The notes: generated by a model from the letters alone, not told the origin. 64,000 nucleotides of DNA from an uncultured Aquimarina sp. (GCF_947492965.1 NZ_CANLOZ010000004.1:310001-374000), one strand, 5' to 3'. Counted from the first letter of the stretch, positions 49,863-59,218 are shown. Numbers and translations are program-made.

Positions 49863-50744
49863 TTATTTGTTCTTTTTAGCACGAATTGCTGCTTCTAGCA
49901 TATCCCACATTTGTTCAGGAACTTGATCTAATAAGTTAAATTGACCCGCACCTTTCAACCATTCACCACCATCTAACGTGATGACTTCACCATTTACATA
50001 AGCCGAGAAATCAGAAACTAAATAGGCAGCTAAGTTTGCTAATTCTTGATGTTCTCCTAGACGCTGTAAAGGTACCTTTTTTGATAAATCAAATTTATCT
50101 TTCATGTCACCTGGTAATAATCGGTCCCAAGCACCTTTGGTTGGGAAGGGGCCTGGTGCAATAGCATTAAATCTCATTCCGTATTTTGCCCATTCTACTG
50201 CCAGAGATCTTGTCATAGCAAGAACTCCAGCTTTGGCGGTTGCACTTGGTACAACATATGCAGATCCTGTCCAAGCGTACGTAGTAACAATGTTCAGTAC
50301 ATTAGTATTCTCATATTTTGTGTCAATCCAGTGTTTACCAAAGGCAAGCGTACAGTTTTTAGTTCCTTTTAAAACAATATCTATGATAGTGTCAAAAGCA
50401 TTAGCTGAAAGACGCTCTGTAGGAGAAATGAAGTTTCCGGCAGCATTGTTTAAAAGAATGTCTACGGTTCCAAAAGCTTCAATAACCTGATTTTTCATGT
50501 TTTCTACCTGATCATAATGTCTTACATCACATTGTAGTGGTAGACAAGTTCCTCCTGTCTCTGCTTCGAGCTCTTTTGCTGTTCCTTGTAATTTTTCTAG
50601 ATTACGTGATGTGATAGCAACTTTAGCTCCTAGTTCCATAAAATATTTTGTCATAGATTTTCCAAGTCCACTACCACCACCGGTAACAACAATATTTTTT
50701 CCTTCTAGCGCTCCATCTCGAAGCATTTTATCAGTATAGCTCAT
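49863..50744 (-). CDS. Short-chain dehydrogenase/reductase (2,4-dienoyl-CoA reductase-like)
   Basis: 293-residue SDR. The N-terminal Rossmann motif is VVTGGGSGLGKS, then NNAAGNF and a Ser...Tyr-x3-Lys-type site (TTYAWTGSAYVVPSATAKAG, where the usual Tyr is replaced by Ser/Thr, as in dienoyl-CoA reductases), then RFNAIAPGPFPTKGAW and GEVITLDGGEWL. This fits the peroxisomal/bacterial 2,4-dienoyl-CoA reductase subgroup (fatty-acid beta-oxidation), but substrate is inference. The ATG giving MSYTDKMLRDGALEGK is used; an upstream ATG lies inside a palindrome. It stands alone with that palindrome 46 bp upstream, so it is likely under dedicated control. Confidence 0.82.
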   Translation of the reverse strand: MSYTDKMLRDGALEGKNIVVTGGGSGLGKSMTKYFMELGAKVAITSRNLEKLQGTAKELEAETGGTCLPLQCDVRHYDQVENMKNQVIEAFGTVDILLNNAAGNFISPTERLSANAFDTIIDIVLKGTKNCTLAFGKHWIDTKYENTNVLNIVTTYAWTGSAYVVPSATAKAGVLAMTRSLAVEWAKYGMRFNAIAPGPFPTKGAWDRLLPGDMKDKFDLSKKVPLQRLGEHQELANLAAYLVSDFSAYVNGEVITLDGGEWLKGAGQFNLLDQVPEQMWDMLEAAIRAKKNK

Positions 50745-50789
50745 ATATCTTTGAATTATTATATCAGAATTTTGCTGAAAGTTACAATT

Positions 50790-50829
50790 TATATTTAAAG
50801 TATTATGCATGCATAATACTTTAAATATA
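50790..50829. promoter_or_regulatory. Perfect 40-bp palindrome upstream of the SDR gene (candidate operator)
   Basis: A perfect 40-bp palindrome (20-bp arms, no mismatch, no spacer) centred between 50809 and 50810. The centre reads TTATGCATGCATAA and the outer ends TATATTTAAAG/CTTTAAATATA. It begins 46 bp before the SDR start, which suits a dimeric or tetrameric repressor (MarR or TetR type) site. Its length and perfection are far beyond chance for a site of this kind. Confidence 0.6.
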
Positions 50830-51017
50830 CAAACATCCTAATTTAAATACAGTTTAAACAAATATATCATAAATAAAGGAGCAAACCTTTGATAGATCTT
50901 AAATACTTTTATTGTAAAATTTGGTTGCTATCATTGAAGCTGTACTATTTAAAAGTAGGGGAGTATTTATATCAAAATACTAACTACTCTTTTTTTTACA
51001 CTTTGGTATTAGTGTTA

Positions 51018-52298
51018 TTACATCATCTGGTTTACCATTACTCTTCTTTTTCCAGAGGCTAGCAGAGGGATCTCGGAGACATATTCCACTTTTATAACAG
51101 CATCGTTACCTAAATAGTTTTTGAAATCAGCTATAAGTTCATTTTCTCTTTCAAAATTTTGTAGTGCATTTAGCTTTAGTATATAATGTTTTTGGTTTGT
51201 TTGAATTAATTGGCATTGAGCTAGCTGTAAATATTTGTTTACGATGAGCACGATATTAAATGTGATGATTTCACCATTTGTATTGGTAATTGCGTCAATT
51301 TTTCTTCCAGTTATTTGAGTAAGCACTTTTTTGTTATCAATCTCTTCTATCATTCCTAAGTCTCCAGTGTCATAACGAATCATTGGATTGTATTGATTAA
51401 AAAGATCTGTAATTACAATTCTTCCAAGTGCTCCATTTTGTTGTTGTTCGTCATTTTCTAGGTTTAGTATTTCTATGTAATAACTAGCTTCGTTAATAAC
51501 AAAATAATCTTTATCCTTCGGCTGTTGTGCAATAATGCCGTTTTCTATATTAGAATATCTGGAAATAGGAGTTATACCGAAGTATTTGCGTGTAGATTCC
51601 TTTGTGTATTCGTTGAGTTTTTCTGATATAGCAATAATAGATTTTACAGCATTAGAACGAAAGTTTGGATTTGTGCTATCCAAATGTTTGCATATTTTTT
51701 CAAAAGCAGATACATATCCCAACAAACATATATTACCTTTTCCTTTTTGTATATTTTTTAAAAGATTTTCTATAAAAGAAGGTGTCAGATCAAAAACATC
51801 TATAGGTACAACGTTTTGAGCAAAGTTTATAAAGGATTTTTTCTTTTCGAAAGCATTCCATAATCTAAAAAAGAATAATTTGTCTCCAATATTGTATCCA
51901 GCTTTCTCCCAAAAGTATAGGTTATCAGAAGTGTTACGGATGATTTTTGATATGTCCTGGTGAACAGTAAATGGAGTTCCGGTAGAACCACTTGTAGAAA
52001 CAGTTCTCTTTTTCTCATTTTGAAAAGATTCGGATTGGAATGCTTTGAAATTCTCTCTAAAGATATTTTTGTTTATTACTGGAAATGCAGTGATCAGTGG
52101 TTTTGTGTTTTTGTAATAGGGTACAGTACCGATAGCATGTTGCAGAATAGCGTCTAAATATTCTTTTTTTCTTTTAGTGGATGTTGTAGAATTAACGTTT
52201 TCTAGTAAAGATTGTATATCCTGAAAATTTGACTTTTTTTTACTTCCAGTTAGCGTGTCAATGGTCCAGAATAAAATGTTACGTAGGTTGTTTAACAT
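51018..52298 (-). CDS. CapK/PaaK-like adenylate-forming enzyme
   Basis: 426-residue acyl/aryl-adenylating enzyme of the phenylacetate-CoA ligase/CapK group. The nucleotide motif is TVSTSGSTGTPFT (~105-117), the mid-motif is RYSNIENGIIAQQ, the Asp motif is IRYDTGDLG, and the C-terminal Lys is in ASGKRRVMVN. CapK-type proteins occur in capsule and exopolysaccharide loci and activate small acids for attachment; target unknown here. It is 50 bp downstream of an ATP-grasp gene on the same strand, so the two form a unit. No other polysaccharide gene is nearby. Confidence 0.82.
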   Translation of the reverse strand: MLNNLRNILFWTIDTLTGSKKKSNFQDIQSLLENVNSTTSTKRKKEYLDAILQHAIGTVPYYKNTKPLITAFPVINKNIFRENFKAFQSESFQNEKKRTVSTSGSTGTPFTVHQDISKIIRNTSDNLYFWEKAGYNIGDKLFFFRLWNAFEKKKSFINFAQNVVPIDVFDLTPSFIENLLKNIQKGKGNICLLGYVSAFEKICKHLDSTNPNFRSNAVKSIIAISEKLNEYTKESTRKYFGITPISRYSNIENGIIAQQPKDKDYFVINEASYYIEILNLENDEQQQNGALGRIVITDLFNQYNPMIRYDTGDLGMIEEIDNKKVLTQITGRKIDAITNTNGEIITFNIVLIVNKYLQLAQCQLIQTNQKHYILKLNALQNFERENELIADFKNYLGNDAVIKVEYVSEIPLLASGKRRVMVNQMM

Positions 52299-52348
52299 AA
52301 TAATATTGGCAGTTAGAATGGGGTAGGAGATTTTTTAAGAAAATAATA

Positions 52349-53398
52349 TTAAGCTTCTTCTAAAATTTCTTTAAATATTGGATTTTTTAGATATCCTCCA
52401 TAGATAATGTCTGGTGTAATCAAAGAATTATTGTCATTTCCTTCTACTAATATTGGTCCTTTTTTTCCTATGGCAATATCCCAACCAATGATACGATCAG
52501 GGATGAGTGTAATTGCTCTTAATACTAACTCCTTCGATTCTTCAAAATAGGGGATTTGAAAATCATTAAATATGATATTGGAGTCAGGATGTTTTATTAA
52601 CTGCTTTCCTCCATGTTTCATCAGTTGATGGCTTTTTCCTTTTAGTTTACCTTCTTTTAAATCTACCGAAACACAAATTCCACCTGCACTACTATTATCT
52701 ATAAAACTACCTCCACTTCCAAATCTCATAAAAGCAGATAGGATGTGCTTTTCTCCATTTTTGTCAATATAAGTTGTGAAACGAATAGTATTTATACTAT
52801 GCTGATATATCATATTGATTTTTGGATGTTGTACGATTATTTTTTGGTGAACGAAATCATCATTGACTATTTCCTTATAGTATTTCGTTACTTGATTTTG
52901 GAGGTTGTTTCTGTTAATAAGAAAGCATCCTTTTCCTCCCATTCCTGTGGTAGATTTAAGAAATAATCCGTTGATTTCATTTAGGTTGAATTGAGACTCG
53001 AAAAATTGAAGTAGTTTTTCTTCAGAATCAATTTTAGTTGGTTTTGAATTAAGGTAAAATTGATTCTTATGATTATAGCTCACTAACTGAGGAACAGGGA
53101 AATTGTTCTCTTCCATAAATAGGGCAAATGAAAGCTTGTTTCTTAAGAGTTTAGAAAATTGAATCCGATGAAGCTTTTTGGATAATGTTATTTTATCAAC
53201 TTCCTTGCTACTTAAATAGTCTTTATAGTTTGAAACATCTTTTCGATATAAGAATTTTCCAAAATAGAAATAAGGTATTTCTTTCTTAACAATCCAGAAA
53301 TGTAGTGACTCTTTTAGGATGCGGGAAATACTTTTCCTGTTTTCGTCATTAATAATAACAGATACTCTTCTTATGAAAAGGTTAAGTTTCTTTTTCAT
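52349..53398 (-). CDS. Sugar-transfer-associated ATP-grasp protein
   Basis: 349-residue ATP-grasp ligase of the sugar-transfer-associated subgroup. ATP-grasp motifs are GLFLKSTTGMGGKGCFLINR (Lys and Gly-rich loop), IVQHPKINMIY, HSINTIRFTTYIDKNG and the metal-binding GWDIAIGKKGPILVEGNDNN. An Arg/Lys-rich head precedes the catalytic domain. Such proteins sit in capsule/O-antigen loci and form amide or ester bonds on sugars, but the chemistry is unproven. Operon partner of the CapK-like gene downstream. An imperfect palindrome lies 134 bp upstream. Confidence 0.82.
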   Translation of the reverse strand: MKKKLNLFIRRVSVIINDENRKSISRILKESLHFWIVKKEIPYFYFGKFLYRKDVSNYKDYLSSKEVDKITLSKKLHRIQFSKLLRNKLSFALFMEENNFPVPQLVSYNHKNQFYLNSKPTKIDSEEKLLQFFESQFNLNEINGLFLKSTTGMGGKGCFLINRNNLQNQVTKYYKEIVNDDFVHQKIIVQHPKINMIYQHSINTIRFTTYIDKNGEKHILSAFMRFGSGGSFIDNSSAGGICVSVDLKEGKLKGKSHQLMKHGGKQLIKHPDSNIIFNDFQIPYFEESKELVLRAITLIPDRIIGWDIAIGKKGPILVEGNDNNSLITPDIIYGGYLKNPIFKEILEEA

Positions 53399-53531
53399 CT
53401 TATCAATAAAATGGGGAATAATTCGATAAACTTTGTTTATAGAACGAACTTCGAACTATTTTATTTAATAAATAAATAATTATTTTTTAAAATAGTTTTT
53501 AACCCTATTTTACTTCGTAAAACTTCATATT

Positions 53532-53554
53532 AATATGGCATAGTATACCATATT
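53532..53554. promoter_or_regulatory. Imperfect 23-bp palindrome upstream of the ATP-grasp/CapK pair
   Basis: AATATGG and CCATATT arms around a nearly symmetric CATAGTATA centre (53532-53554), with one mismatched pair and one central base. It lies between scpA and the ATP-grasp gene, upstream of the latter. Candidate operator. Confidence 0.4.
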
Positions 53555-53636
53555 TTTAATTTTAAAAACCACATCGTAGTTCTTTTAAAATTAAGTTATT
53601 AATTGTAGTATTTTGTATTTGATTTTTCAAATAAAA

Positions 53637-55772
53637 TTACTCGAAAGTAGAAATTAGTATATCGAGAATGGTAATTGCTGCATCACTAATTTTGGTTCCT
53701 GGTCCAAAGATAGCAACTGCTCCTTCTTGAAATAAGAAATCGTAGTCATCTGGTGGAATTACTCCCCCAACTATTACCATTATATCTTCTCGTCCATGGT
53801 TTTTCAATTCTTCAATAATTTGTGGGACTAATGTTTTATGTCCACCAGCTAAAGAAGAAACCCCAACAATATGCACATCATTTTCCACAGCTTGTTTAGC
53901 AGCTTCAGCTGGAGTTTGGAATAAGGGGCCTATATCTACATCAAAACCAACATCTGCATAACTGGTTGCTACCACTTTAGCACCACGATCATGGCCATCT
54001 TGCCCCATTTTTGCAATCATAATTCTGGGTCTTCTTCCTTCTAATTCAGAGAATTGATTAGCAAGTTGTCTTGCTTTATTAAAAGACTCATCATTTTTTA
54101 TTTCCTTAGCATACACTCCTGTAAACGATTTTATTTCGGCTTTATATCTTCCAAATTCTTTTTCTAATGCGTCACTAATTTCTCCCAAAGTGGCTCTCAG
54201 TCTAGCTGCATTTACAGCTAAAGCTAATAAATTTTCGTTGTCATCTTTGGCAGCAAGCGCTAGTTGATGTAGTGCTTCTTGTACAGCTTTTTCGTCTCTT
54301 GATTCTTTTACCTTGTTTAGACCTGCTATTTGCTGGTTTCTTACCGCATTATTGTCAACTTTCAGTGTAGCAATATATTCTTCTTCTTCAAGTTGGTATT
54401 TGTTTACTCCAACAATTACATCTTGCTGACTATCTATTTTAGCTTGTTTGCGCGCCGCAGCTTCTTCGATACGCATTTTAGGAATTCCTGCTTCTATGGC
54501 TTTAGTCATTCCTCCAAGTTCTTCTACTTCTTCAATGAGTTTCCAAGCTTTTTCTGCAATCTCATTGGTTAAAGATTCTATGTAATAACTTCCTGCCCAC
54601 GGATCTACAGTTCTGTTTATTTGCGTTTCTTTTTGTAGATATATTTGTGTATTTCTTGCAATTCTAGCCGAGAAATCTGTAGGTAATGCAATAGCTTCAT
54701 CTAATGCATTTGTATGAAGGCTTTGTGTTCCACCAAAAGCAGCGGCACTTGCTTCTATACAGGTTCTGGCAACGTTATTAAAAGGATCTTGTGCTGTAAG
54801 GCTCCAACCACTTGTTTGACAGTGCGTTCTTAACATTAAAGATTTTGGATTTTGTGGGTTAAATTGTTTAATTAACTTAGCCCAAAGCATGCGAGCTGCA
54901 CGCATTTTTGCAATTTCCATGAAATGGTTCATTCCGATTGCCCAAAAGAAGGACAGTCTAGGAGCAAAAGAGTCTACATCTAATCCAGCTTCAATTCCTT
55001 TCCGAACGTATTCCAATCCATCTGCTAGGGTATAGGCAAGTTCAATATCACATGTAGCTCCTGCTTCTTGCATATGGTAACCAGAAATACTTATTGGATT
55101 AAATTTAGGCATGTTTTTAGAGCAATATTTAAAAATATCACTTATGATTCTCATCGATGGTGTAGGAGGATATATATAGGTGTTTCGAACCATAAACTCC
55201 TTCAAAATATCATTTTGAATAGTTCCGGATAATAACTTTTGATCGACTCCTTGTTCTTCTGCGGCAACGATATAGAAAGCCATAATAGGAAGTACGGCAC
55301 CATTCATAGTCATGGACACAGACATTTTATCCAATGGGATTTGATCAAAAAGCACTTTCATGTCTTCTACTGTATCAATGGCTACTCCTGCCATTCCAAC
55401 ATCACCAAACACTCTTTCATGATCACTGTCATAACCGCGATGTGTAGCTAGATCAAAAGCAACAGATAATCCTTTTTGTCCTGCTGCTAGGTTTCTTCTA
55501 TAAAACGCATTACTTTCTTCAGCGGTAGAAAACCCAGCATACTGGCGTATCGTCCAAGGTCTTCTAACATACATAGTAGAATATGGACCGCGTAAATATG
55601 GAGGAATTCCTGCTGCAAAGTCGAGATGTGATAGTTCTTCAATATCTTCTTTGTGATACGAAGGTTTTATTGAAATCCCCTCGGCAGTAGTGAAAGAGGG
55701 ATTGCTAATATTAGGATTCTGTTGAGAAGGTTCTTTATTTATAGTAATGTTTTGAATATTCTTCCTTGCCAT
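53637..55772 (-). CDS. scpA: Methylmalonyl-CoA mutase, large (catalytic) subunit
   Basis: 711-residue adenosylcobalamin enzyme interconverting methylmalonyl-CoA and succinyl-CoA in propionate metabolism. The N-terminal TIM barrel has [20 protein letters not shown] (substrate-binding Tyr/Arg) and [10 protein letters not shown]; the C-terminal B12-binding domain has [11 protein letters not shown] (base-on His motif DxHxxG), [10 protein letters not shown] and SLAGGHKTL. Full length and intact. The small subunit is encoded upstream on the same strand, with one unknown gene between. Two inverted repeats lie in its flanks; no B12 riboswitch was recognised. Confidence 0.95.
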   Translation of the reverse strand: MARKNIQNITINKEPSQQNPNISNPSFTTAEGISIKPSYHKEDIEELSHLDFAAGIPPYLRGPYSTMYVRRPWTIRQYAGFSTAEESNAFYRRNLAAGQKGLSVAFDLATHRGYDSDHERVFGDVGMAGVAIDTVEDMKVLFDQIPLDKMSVSMTMNGAVLPIMAFYIVAAEEQGVDQKLLSGTIQNDILKEFMVRNTYIYPPTPSMRIISDIFKYCSKNMPKFNPISISGYHMQEAGATCDIELAYTLADGLEYVRKGIEAGLDVDSFAPRLSFFWAIGMNHFMEIAKMRAARMLWAKLIKQFNPQNPKSLMLRTHCQTSGWSLTAQDPFNNVARTCIEASAAAFGGTQSLHTNALDEAIALPTDFSARIARNTQIYLQKETQINRTVDPWAGSYYIESLTNEIAEKAWKLIEEVEELGGMTKAIEAGIPKMRIEEAAARKQAKIDSQQDVIVGVNKYQLEEEEYIATLKVDNNAVRNQQIAGLNKVKESRDEKAVQEALHQLALAAKDDNENLLALAVNAARLRATLGEISDALEKEFGRYKAEIKSFTGVYAKEIKNDESFNKARQLANQFSELEGRRPRIMIAKMGQDGHDRGAKVVATSYADVGFDVDIGPLFQTPAEAAKQAVENDVHIVGVSSLAGGHKTLVPQIIEELKNHGREDIMVIVGGVIPPDDYDFLFQEGAVAIFGPGTKISDAAITILDILISTFE

Positions 55773-55859
55773 TTTAAAATTTCATTTTTTCAACATATTC
55801 ATCAAAATGTATTTCCAAAAGAGTGATTTATTTAACCATTCGTATGGCTCGCCAGTAAA

Positions 55860-55881
55860 GTAATACATCCAATTGTATTAC
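55860..55881. promoter_or_regulatory. Inverted repeat 88 bp upstream of scpA (candidate operator)
   Basis: GTAATACA and TGTATTAC (55860-55867, 55874-55881) with a 6-bp spacer, upstream of the scpA start on the minus strand. The size and symmetry suit a TetR-type or similar regulator. Confidence 0.4.
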
Positions 55882-56038
55882 GTAAAATAGAAATCGACAA
55901 AATACATTTGAGAAAATATACTTTTCTATTTATTAAAGAATAACCATTAATAAAAATGTAAAATTACGGTTTTATTAATGATCTATTTTGAAAAATGCGA
56001 AATTAATTGATGGTTTATAAAGAAATTTATCAAAAAAA

Positions 56039-56668
56039 TTAACCGAATGCTTTTTCGATTACCATGAGTATGGAGTAGTAAATATCAAAAGCGATGAATT
56101 TCTTTATTTCATCGGCTTTGAACCGGTCATCTGGGATATAATAAATTCGTTGTGCAATAAGTGAAGTACTTACATTTCCATCTTGCTCTAGGGTGCTTAT
56201 GATGTTTTGAAAGTCATCGCTATTACTATTATTTTTTAGACATTGAATCAATCCTCCTCTATAATTAAAGATTAAAATTTCTTCTTCTCCTTGATTTGTA
56301 GTTGTGCTTGGAGATGTTTTTTTTGTAGCTTCCTGATTTTCGTATTCGCTTAGTTTTACCCAGATAGAATTAGGGTCACTCGATTTCTTTTTAAATGTAC
56401 GCGCTAATTGTATTGAGTTGTTAGATGGTAGTTTTCTAAGATCTAATGAAAGACTAGCTACTTCTGCTAAAAATGTTCGATACGTTTTGATAGAATCATT
56501 ACCGAAGTTGTAATGTTCGAATAAATCCTTTTCAAAAGAATTAAAGGCTTTGCTATACAAACCACTGGAATCAACAGTTAAACAATTGATACTGCTTTGA
56601 GCGTGACTTATAACTGTAAAAAATAAAAATGCTATTATAGCGATTCTAGATCTAATCATTTGGGGCAT
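56039..56668 (-). CDS. Secreted hypothetical protein between mutase subunit genes
   Basis: 209-residue protein with a signal peptide (after MPQMIRSR: IAIIAFLFFTVISHAQ) and no family I recognise. Two cysteines (NCLT, IQCLK), a Lys/Ser/Thr-rich low-complexity middle (KKTSPSTTTNQGEEE) and an aromatic C-terminus. The first ATG is used; the one three codons later also fits. It sits between the small and large methylmalonyl-CoA mutase genes, 84 bp after the former, but as a secreted protein it is unlikely to be part of the enzyme. Confidence 0.65.
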   Translation of the reverse strand: MPQMIRSRIAIIAFLFFTVISHAQSSINCLTVDSSGLYSKAFNSFEKDLFEHYNFGNDSIKTYRTFLAEVASLSLDLRKLPSNNSIQLARTFKKKSSDPNSIWVKLSEYENQEATKKTSPSTTTNQGEEEILIFNYRGGLIQCLKNNSNSDDFQNIISTLEQDGNVSTSLIAQRIYYIPDDRFKADEIKKFIAFDIYYSILMVIEKAFG

Positions 56669-56752
56669 CGATTAAGATTTAGTTTTGTTAATTGTTTACT
56701 GCTTAACTGTTAATATACACGAAAGTTAACAATAAATTCTCAATTATTAGCG

Positions 56753-58120
56753 TTATATTAGGTTTTTCTCAATTTTTTCACACAATCTCCTGCTAATAAT
56801 TGGGTTTATTAATGTTTTTCTTACGTTTTTTTCTTGAAACACTTCTTTTTGTAAAGGCGGCATGATTTCATCTGGATTTTTAAATGTATTTGCTCCAGTC
56901 AAAACAATTTCCTCTTTATCAAAAAGCTCCTGTTCTTTATCTGCACTTTCTTTTATTTTCTTCTGAATAGTTCCAGCTTTTAATTGACTCAAATAGCCTC
57001 CGCCTTCTTCGATATTCTTAAACAAAGCAAGTGCTTTTTCGGCTAATTGATTTGTTAAACTTTCGATATAATAAGAACCTGATGAAGGATTATTTACAAT
57101 ATCAAAATAACTTTCGCTTTTCAAAATCAATAATTGATTTAGTGCAATTCTTGTACCAAAATCATTTTCTAGATTATAGATTTCATCATATCTTACATTG
57201 TGTATGACATCCGCTCCACCTAAAACAGCGCTCATGCATTCTGTTGTAGTACGAAGCATATTAACATTATAATCTAAAATCGTTTTATTTCTGTGTGAAG
57301 GATGTGCGAATATATAACATTTTTTTAACATATTATATTCTCCTGCTAAAGAATCCCATAAAACTCGTAATGCCCGTATTTTCGCTATTTCGAAAAAGTA
57401 ATTTCCACCTACAGCTACTTTAAAAATAACAGGTGTATTGTTAAAAGGGTTAAGGTTTTTATCTTGAAAATAATTTAAGTATTCATTTACATGTGCTAAT
57501 CCATAAGCTAACTGTTGAATCATTGTAGCTCCAGCATTTTGAAAAGTACTTAAATCAACGCTGATACAACTTTTTAATGATGTTCCTTTTTCTAAAACCT
57601 TTTCTAATACATCATGATCTTCTTTTAGGTTTGCATACCAGTTCCCCGTTTTACTTAAGTTTCCAATAATATCGGTAAGAACAAAAATATCAAGTGCCGA
57701 TTCGCTGACAATTGCATTTAACCTTTCAATGTATGTGCTAGATAAGAAGGCAGTTTCAATATAAATCCCTATATCAGATTTAATATTTGCTAATAATATA
57801 TTAGGATCTATTTTTTCTGAAAGAATAACAAAATAGATTGTTTCCGCACCTTTCTTTATAGCTTCAAGCGCACTGGCATTTCCACCGGTAGCATCTTGAA
57901 CCTCAATTTTTAGAGAATTTTTCCAAGTGGATGGATTTAAATTATCGATTGAAATGTTACTGATATCTTCTTCATTGTAGAAAGGTTTAACATCAATTCC
58001 TTCATATGATTTATAAATCAGTGCCTCATTATAGTCTGCTCCTTTAAGATCGAACTGAATTTTCTGTTTCCATTCTTTTGCAGAAACTTTATCAAATTGC
58101 TCAAACAAAGTTTTAGTCAT
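56753..58120 (-). CDS. mutA: Methylmalonyl-CoA mutase, small subunit
   Basis: 455-residue partner of the large mutase subunit. It has the barrel domain ([57 protein letters not shown]) but no DGHDRG, i.e. no functional C-terminal B12 domain, which accords with a non-catalytic structural subunit. It is shorter than the ~620-aa subunits of some bacteria. The ATG chosen (MTKTLFEQF) overlaps the stop of the divIC gene by 8 bp (ATGACTAA); an upstream ATG would add 18 residues inside that gene. Transcribed with udk and divIC. Confidence 0.9.
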   Translation of the reverse strand: MTKTLFEQFDKVSAKEWKQKIQFDLKGADYNEALIYKSYEGIDVKPFYNEEDISNISIDNLNPSTWKNSLKIEVQDATGGNASALEAIKKGAETIYFVILSEKIDPNILLANIKSDIGIYIETAFLSSTYIERLNAIVSESALDIFVLTDIIGNLSKTGNWYANLKEDHDVLEKVLEKGTSLKSCISVDLSTFQNAGATMIQQLAYGLAHVNEYLNYFQDKNLNPFNNTPVIFKVAVGGNYFFEIAKIRALRVLWDSLAGEYNMLKKCYIFAHPSHRNKTILDYNVNMLRTTTECMSAVLGGADVIHNVRYDEIYNLENDFGTRIALNQLLILKSESYFDIVNNPSSGSYYIESLTNQLAEKALALFKNIEEGGGYLSQLKAGTIQKKIKESADKEQELFDKEEIVLTGANTFKNPDEIMPPLQKEVFQEKNVRKTLINPIISRRLCEKIEKNLI

Positions 58121-58472
58121 CTTTCTTTTTTTTAGGGATACTGTCTTCGTATTCAATAATGTAAATTTCTTCATTGTCTTTCTTCATGAAGTACTCTTCT
58201 CTTGCGAATTTTTCAAGTTCGGTACTATCTTTCAGAATTTTTATATCCTTTTGATCTTTGACAATTTCCTTTTTGTAATATTCTTTATTTTCTTTTAATT
58301 CTTTGATTTCTTGATCTAATTCGCGATGGATTAACCATGAATTGGTATCCAAAAACAATATCCAAATCACAAATACCAAAACAATCAACACATATTTATT
58401 AAAAAATATGGCAAATACGGGTATTAATGCAGGAGTGTTCCTAAGCTTTTCGAAATATTGCTTTAGCTTCAA
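58113..58472 (-). CDS. DivIC/FtsB-type septum formation protein
   Basis: 119-residue bitopic division protein. There is a short cytosolic head, one TM helix (YVLIVLVFVIWILFL, ~27-41), then a coiled coil (ELDQEIKELKENKEYYKKEIVKDQ) and the family tail TELEKFAREEYFMKKDNEEIYIIE. It belongs to the FtsB-FtsL-FtsQ divisome complex. It lies 39 bp after udk, and its 3' end overlaps the mutase small-subunit gene by 8 bp, linking a division gene to metabolism by operon structure only. Confidence 0.87.
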   Translation of the reverse strand: MKLKQYFEKLRNTPALIPVFAIFFNKYVLIVLVFVIWILFLDTNSWLIHRELDQEIKELKENKEYYKKEIVKDQKDIKILKDSTELEKFAREEYFMKKDNEEIYIIEYEDSIPKKKKDD

Positions 58473-58511
58473 TTTGGATTAAATCATTAATTGGTTATAA
58501 AGGTACAAAAG

Positions 58512-59120
58512 TTAATTCAAGCGTTCTTTTACTATTGTTCTCACAATATCTATAGCAACGTTGTTGTAATTATTATTTGGAATAATTAGATCCGCAAATT
58601 CTTTAGTTGGGTCAATAAACTGTTGATGCATAGGTTTTAAAGTGTTTTGATATCTGTCTAGAACTTCTTCCATATCACGACCTCTTTCTGCAATATCTCT
58701 TTTTAAACGTCTTATCAATCGTTCATCACTATCAGTTTGAACATATATTTTGATATCGAACATCTCGCGAATTTTAGGATTGGTAAGAATTAAAATCCCT
58801 TCTACGATGATTACTTTACTAGGTTTTGTAAGAACCGTGTCTTTGGTTCTATTATGTTCTACAAAGGAATATACGGGTTGTTCTATCGTTTCTCCCTTTC
58901 TTAAAGCTGTAAGATGTTCTCCTAATAAATCGAAGTCTATAGATTGCGGATGATCAAAGTTTATCTTAGTTCTTTCTTCGTATCTAAGGTGACTAGTATC
59001 CTTATAATAAGAATCTTGAGAGATTACACAAACTTCATTTTCAGGTAGTTCGTTGACAATTTGTTTTACCACGGTTGTTTTTCCACAACCAGTTCCTCCT
59101 GCAATACCAATAATTAACAT
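58512..59120 (-). CDS. udk: Uridine kinase
   Basis: 202-residue uridine/cytidine kinase for pyrimidine salvage. P-loop GIAGGTGCGKTT, then SQDSYYKDTSHL, NFDHPQSIDFDL, YSFVEHNRT and VIIVEGIL, with LIRRLKRDIAERGR at the lid. Full length. The ATG giving MLIIGIAGG is used; a TTG two codons earlier is not needed. Heads the udk-divIC-mutA unit and has a TAAATTTG box upstream. Confidence 0.94.
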   Translation of the reverse strand: MLIIGIAGGTGCGKTTVVKQIVNELPENEVCVISQDSYYKDTSHLRYEERTKINFDHPQSIDFDLLGEHLTALRKGETIEQPVYSFVEHNRTKDTVLTKPSKVIIVEGILILTNPKIREMFDIKIYVQTDSDERLIRRLKRDIAERGRDMEEVLDRYQNTLKPMHQQFIDPTKEFADLIIPNNNYNNVAIDIVRTIVKERLN

Positions 59121-59136
59121 TCCCAATATTTTTTTG

Positions 59137-59144
59137 CAAATTTA
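59137..59144 (-). promoter_or_regulatory. -7 box of the udk-divIC-mutA unit
   Basis: TAAATTTG on the minus strand (59144 to 59137) matches TAnnTTTG and lies 16 nt before the udk ATG. No good TTG at the -33 position was found. Confidence 0.4.
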
Positions 59145-59218
59145 GAAATAGTTATTGAGTTATTATACGTTTAACTTGTAGAGTTTTTTCGGGATTTATC
59201 CGAAACCTGAATTTCGTT

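Noticed and set aside
50745-50810. Upstream ATG giving the SDR a 22-residue extension
   Set aside because: That ATG sits at the centre of the 40-bp palindrome and the extra residues are unlike SDR N-termini; the internal ATG fits the fold start.
52318-52330. GGGGTAGGAGA, similar to the ECF-type upstream box
   Set aside because: There is no CGTTT at 14 nt on either strand; it lies just inside the gap between two co-transcribed minus-strand genes.
55773-56038. Possible cobalamin riboswitch before scpA
   Set aside because: No B12-box-like or multi-stem conserved elements were seen; only a short inverted repeat is present, which suits a protein operator better.
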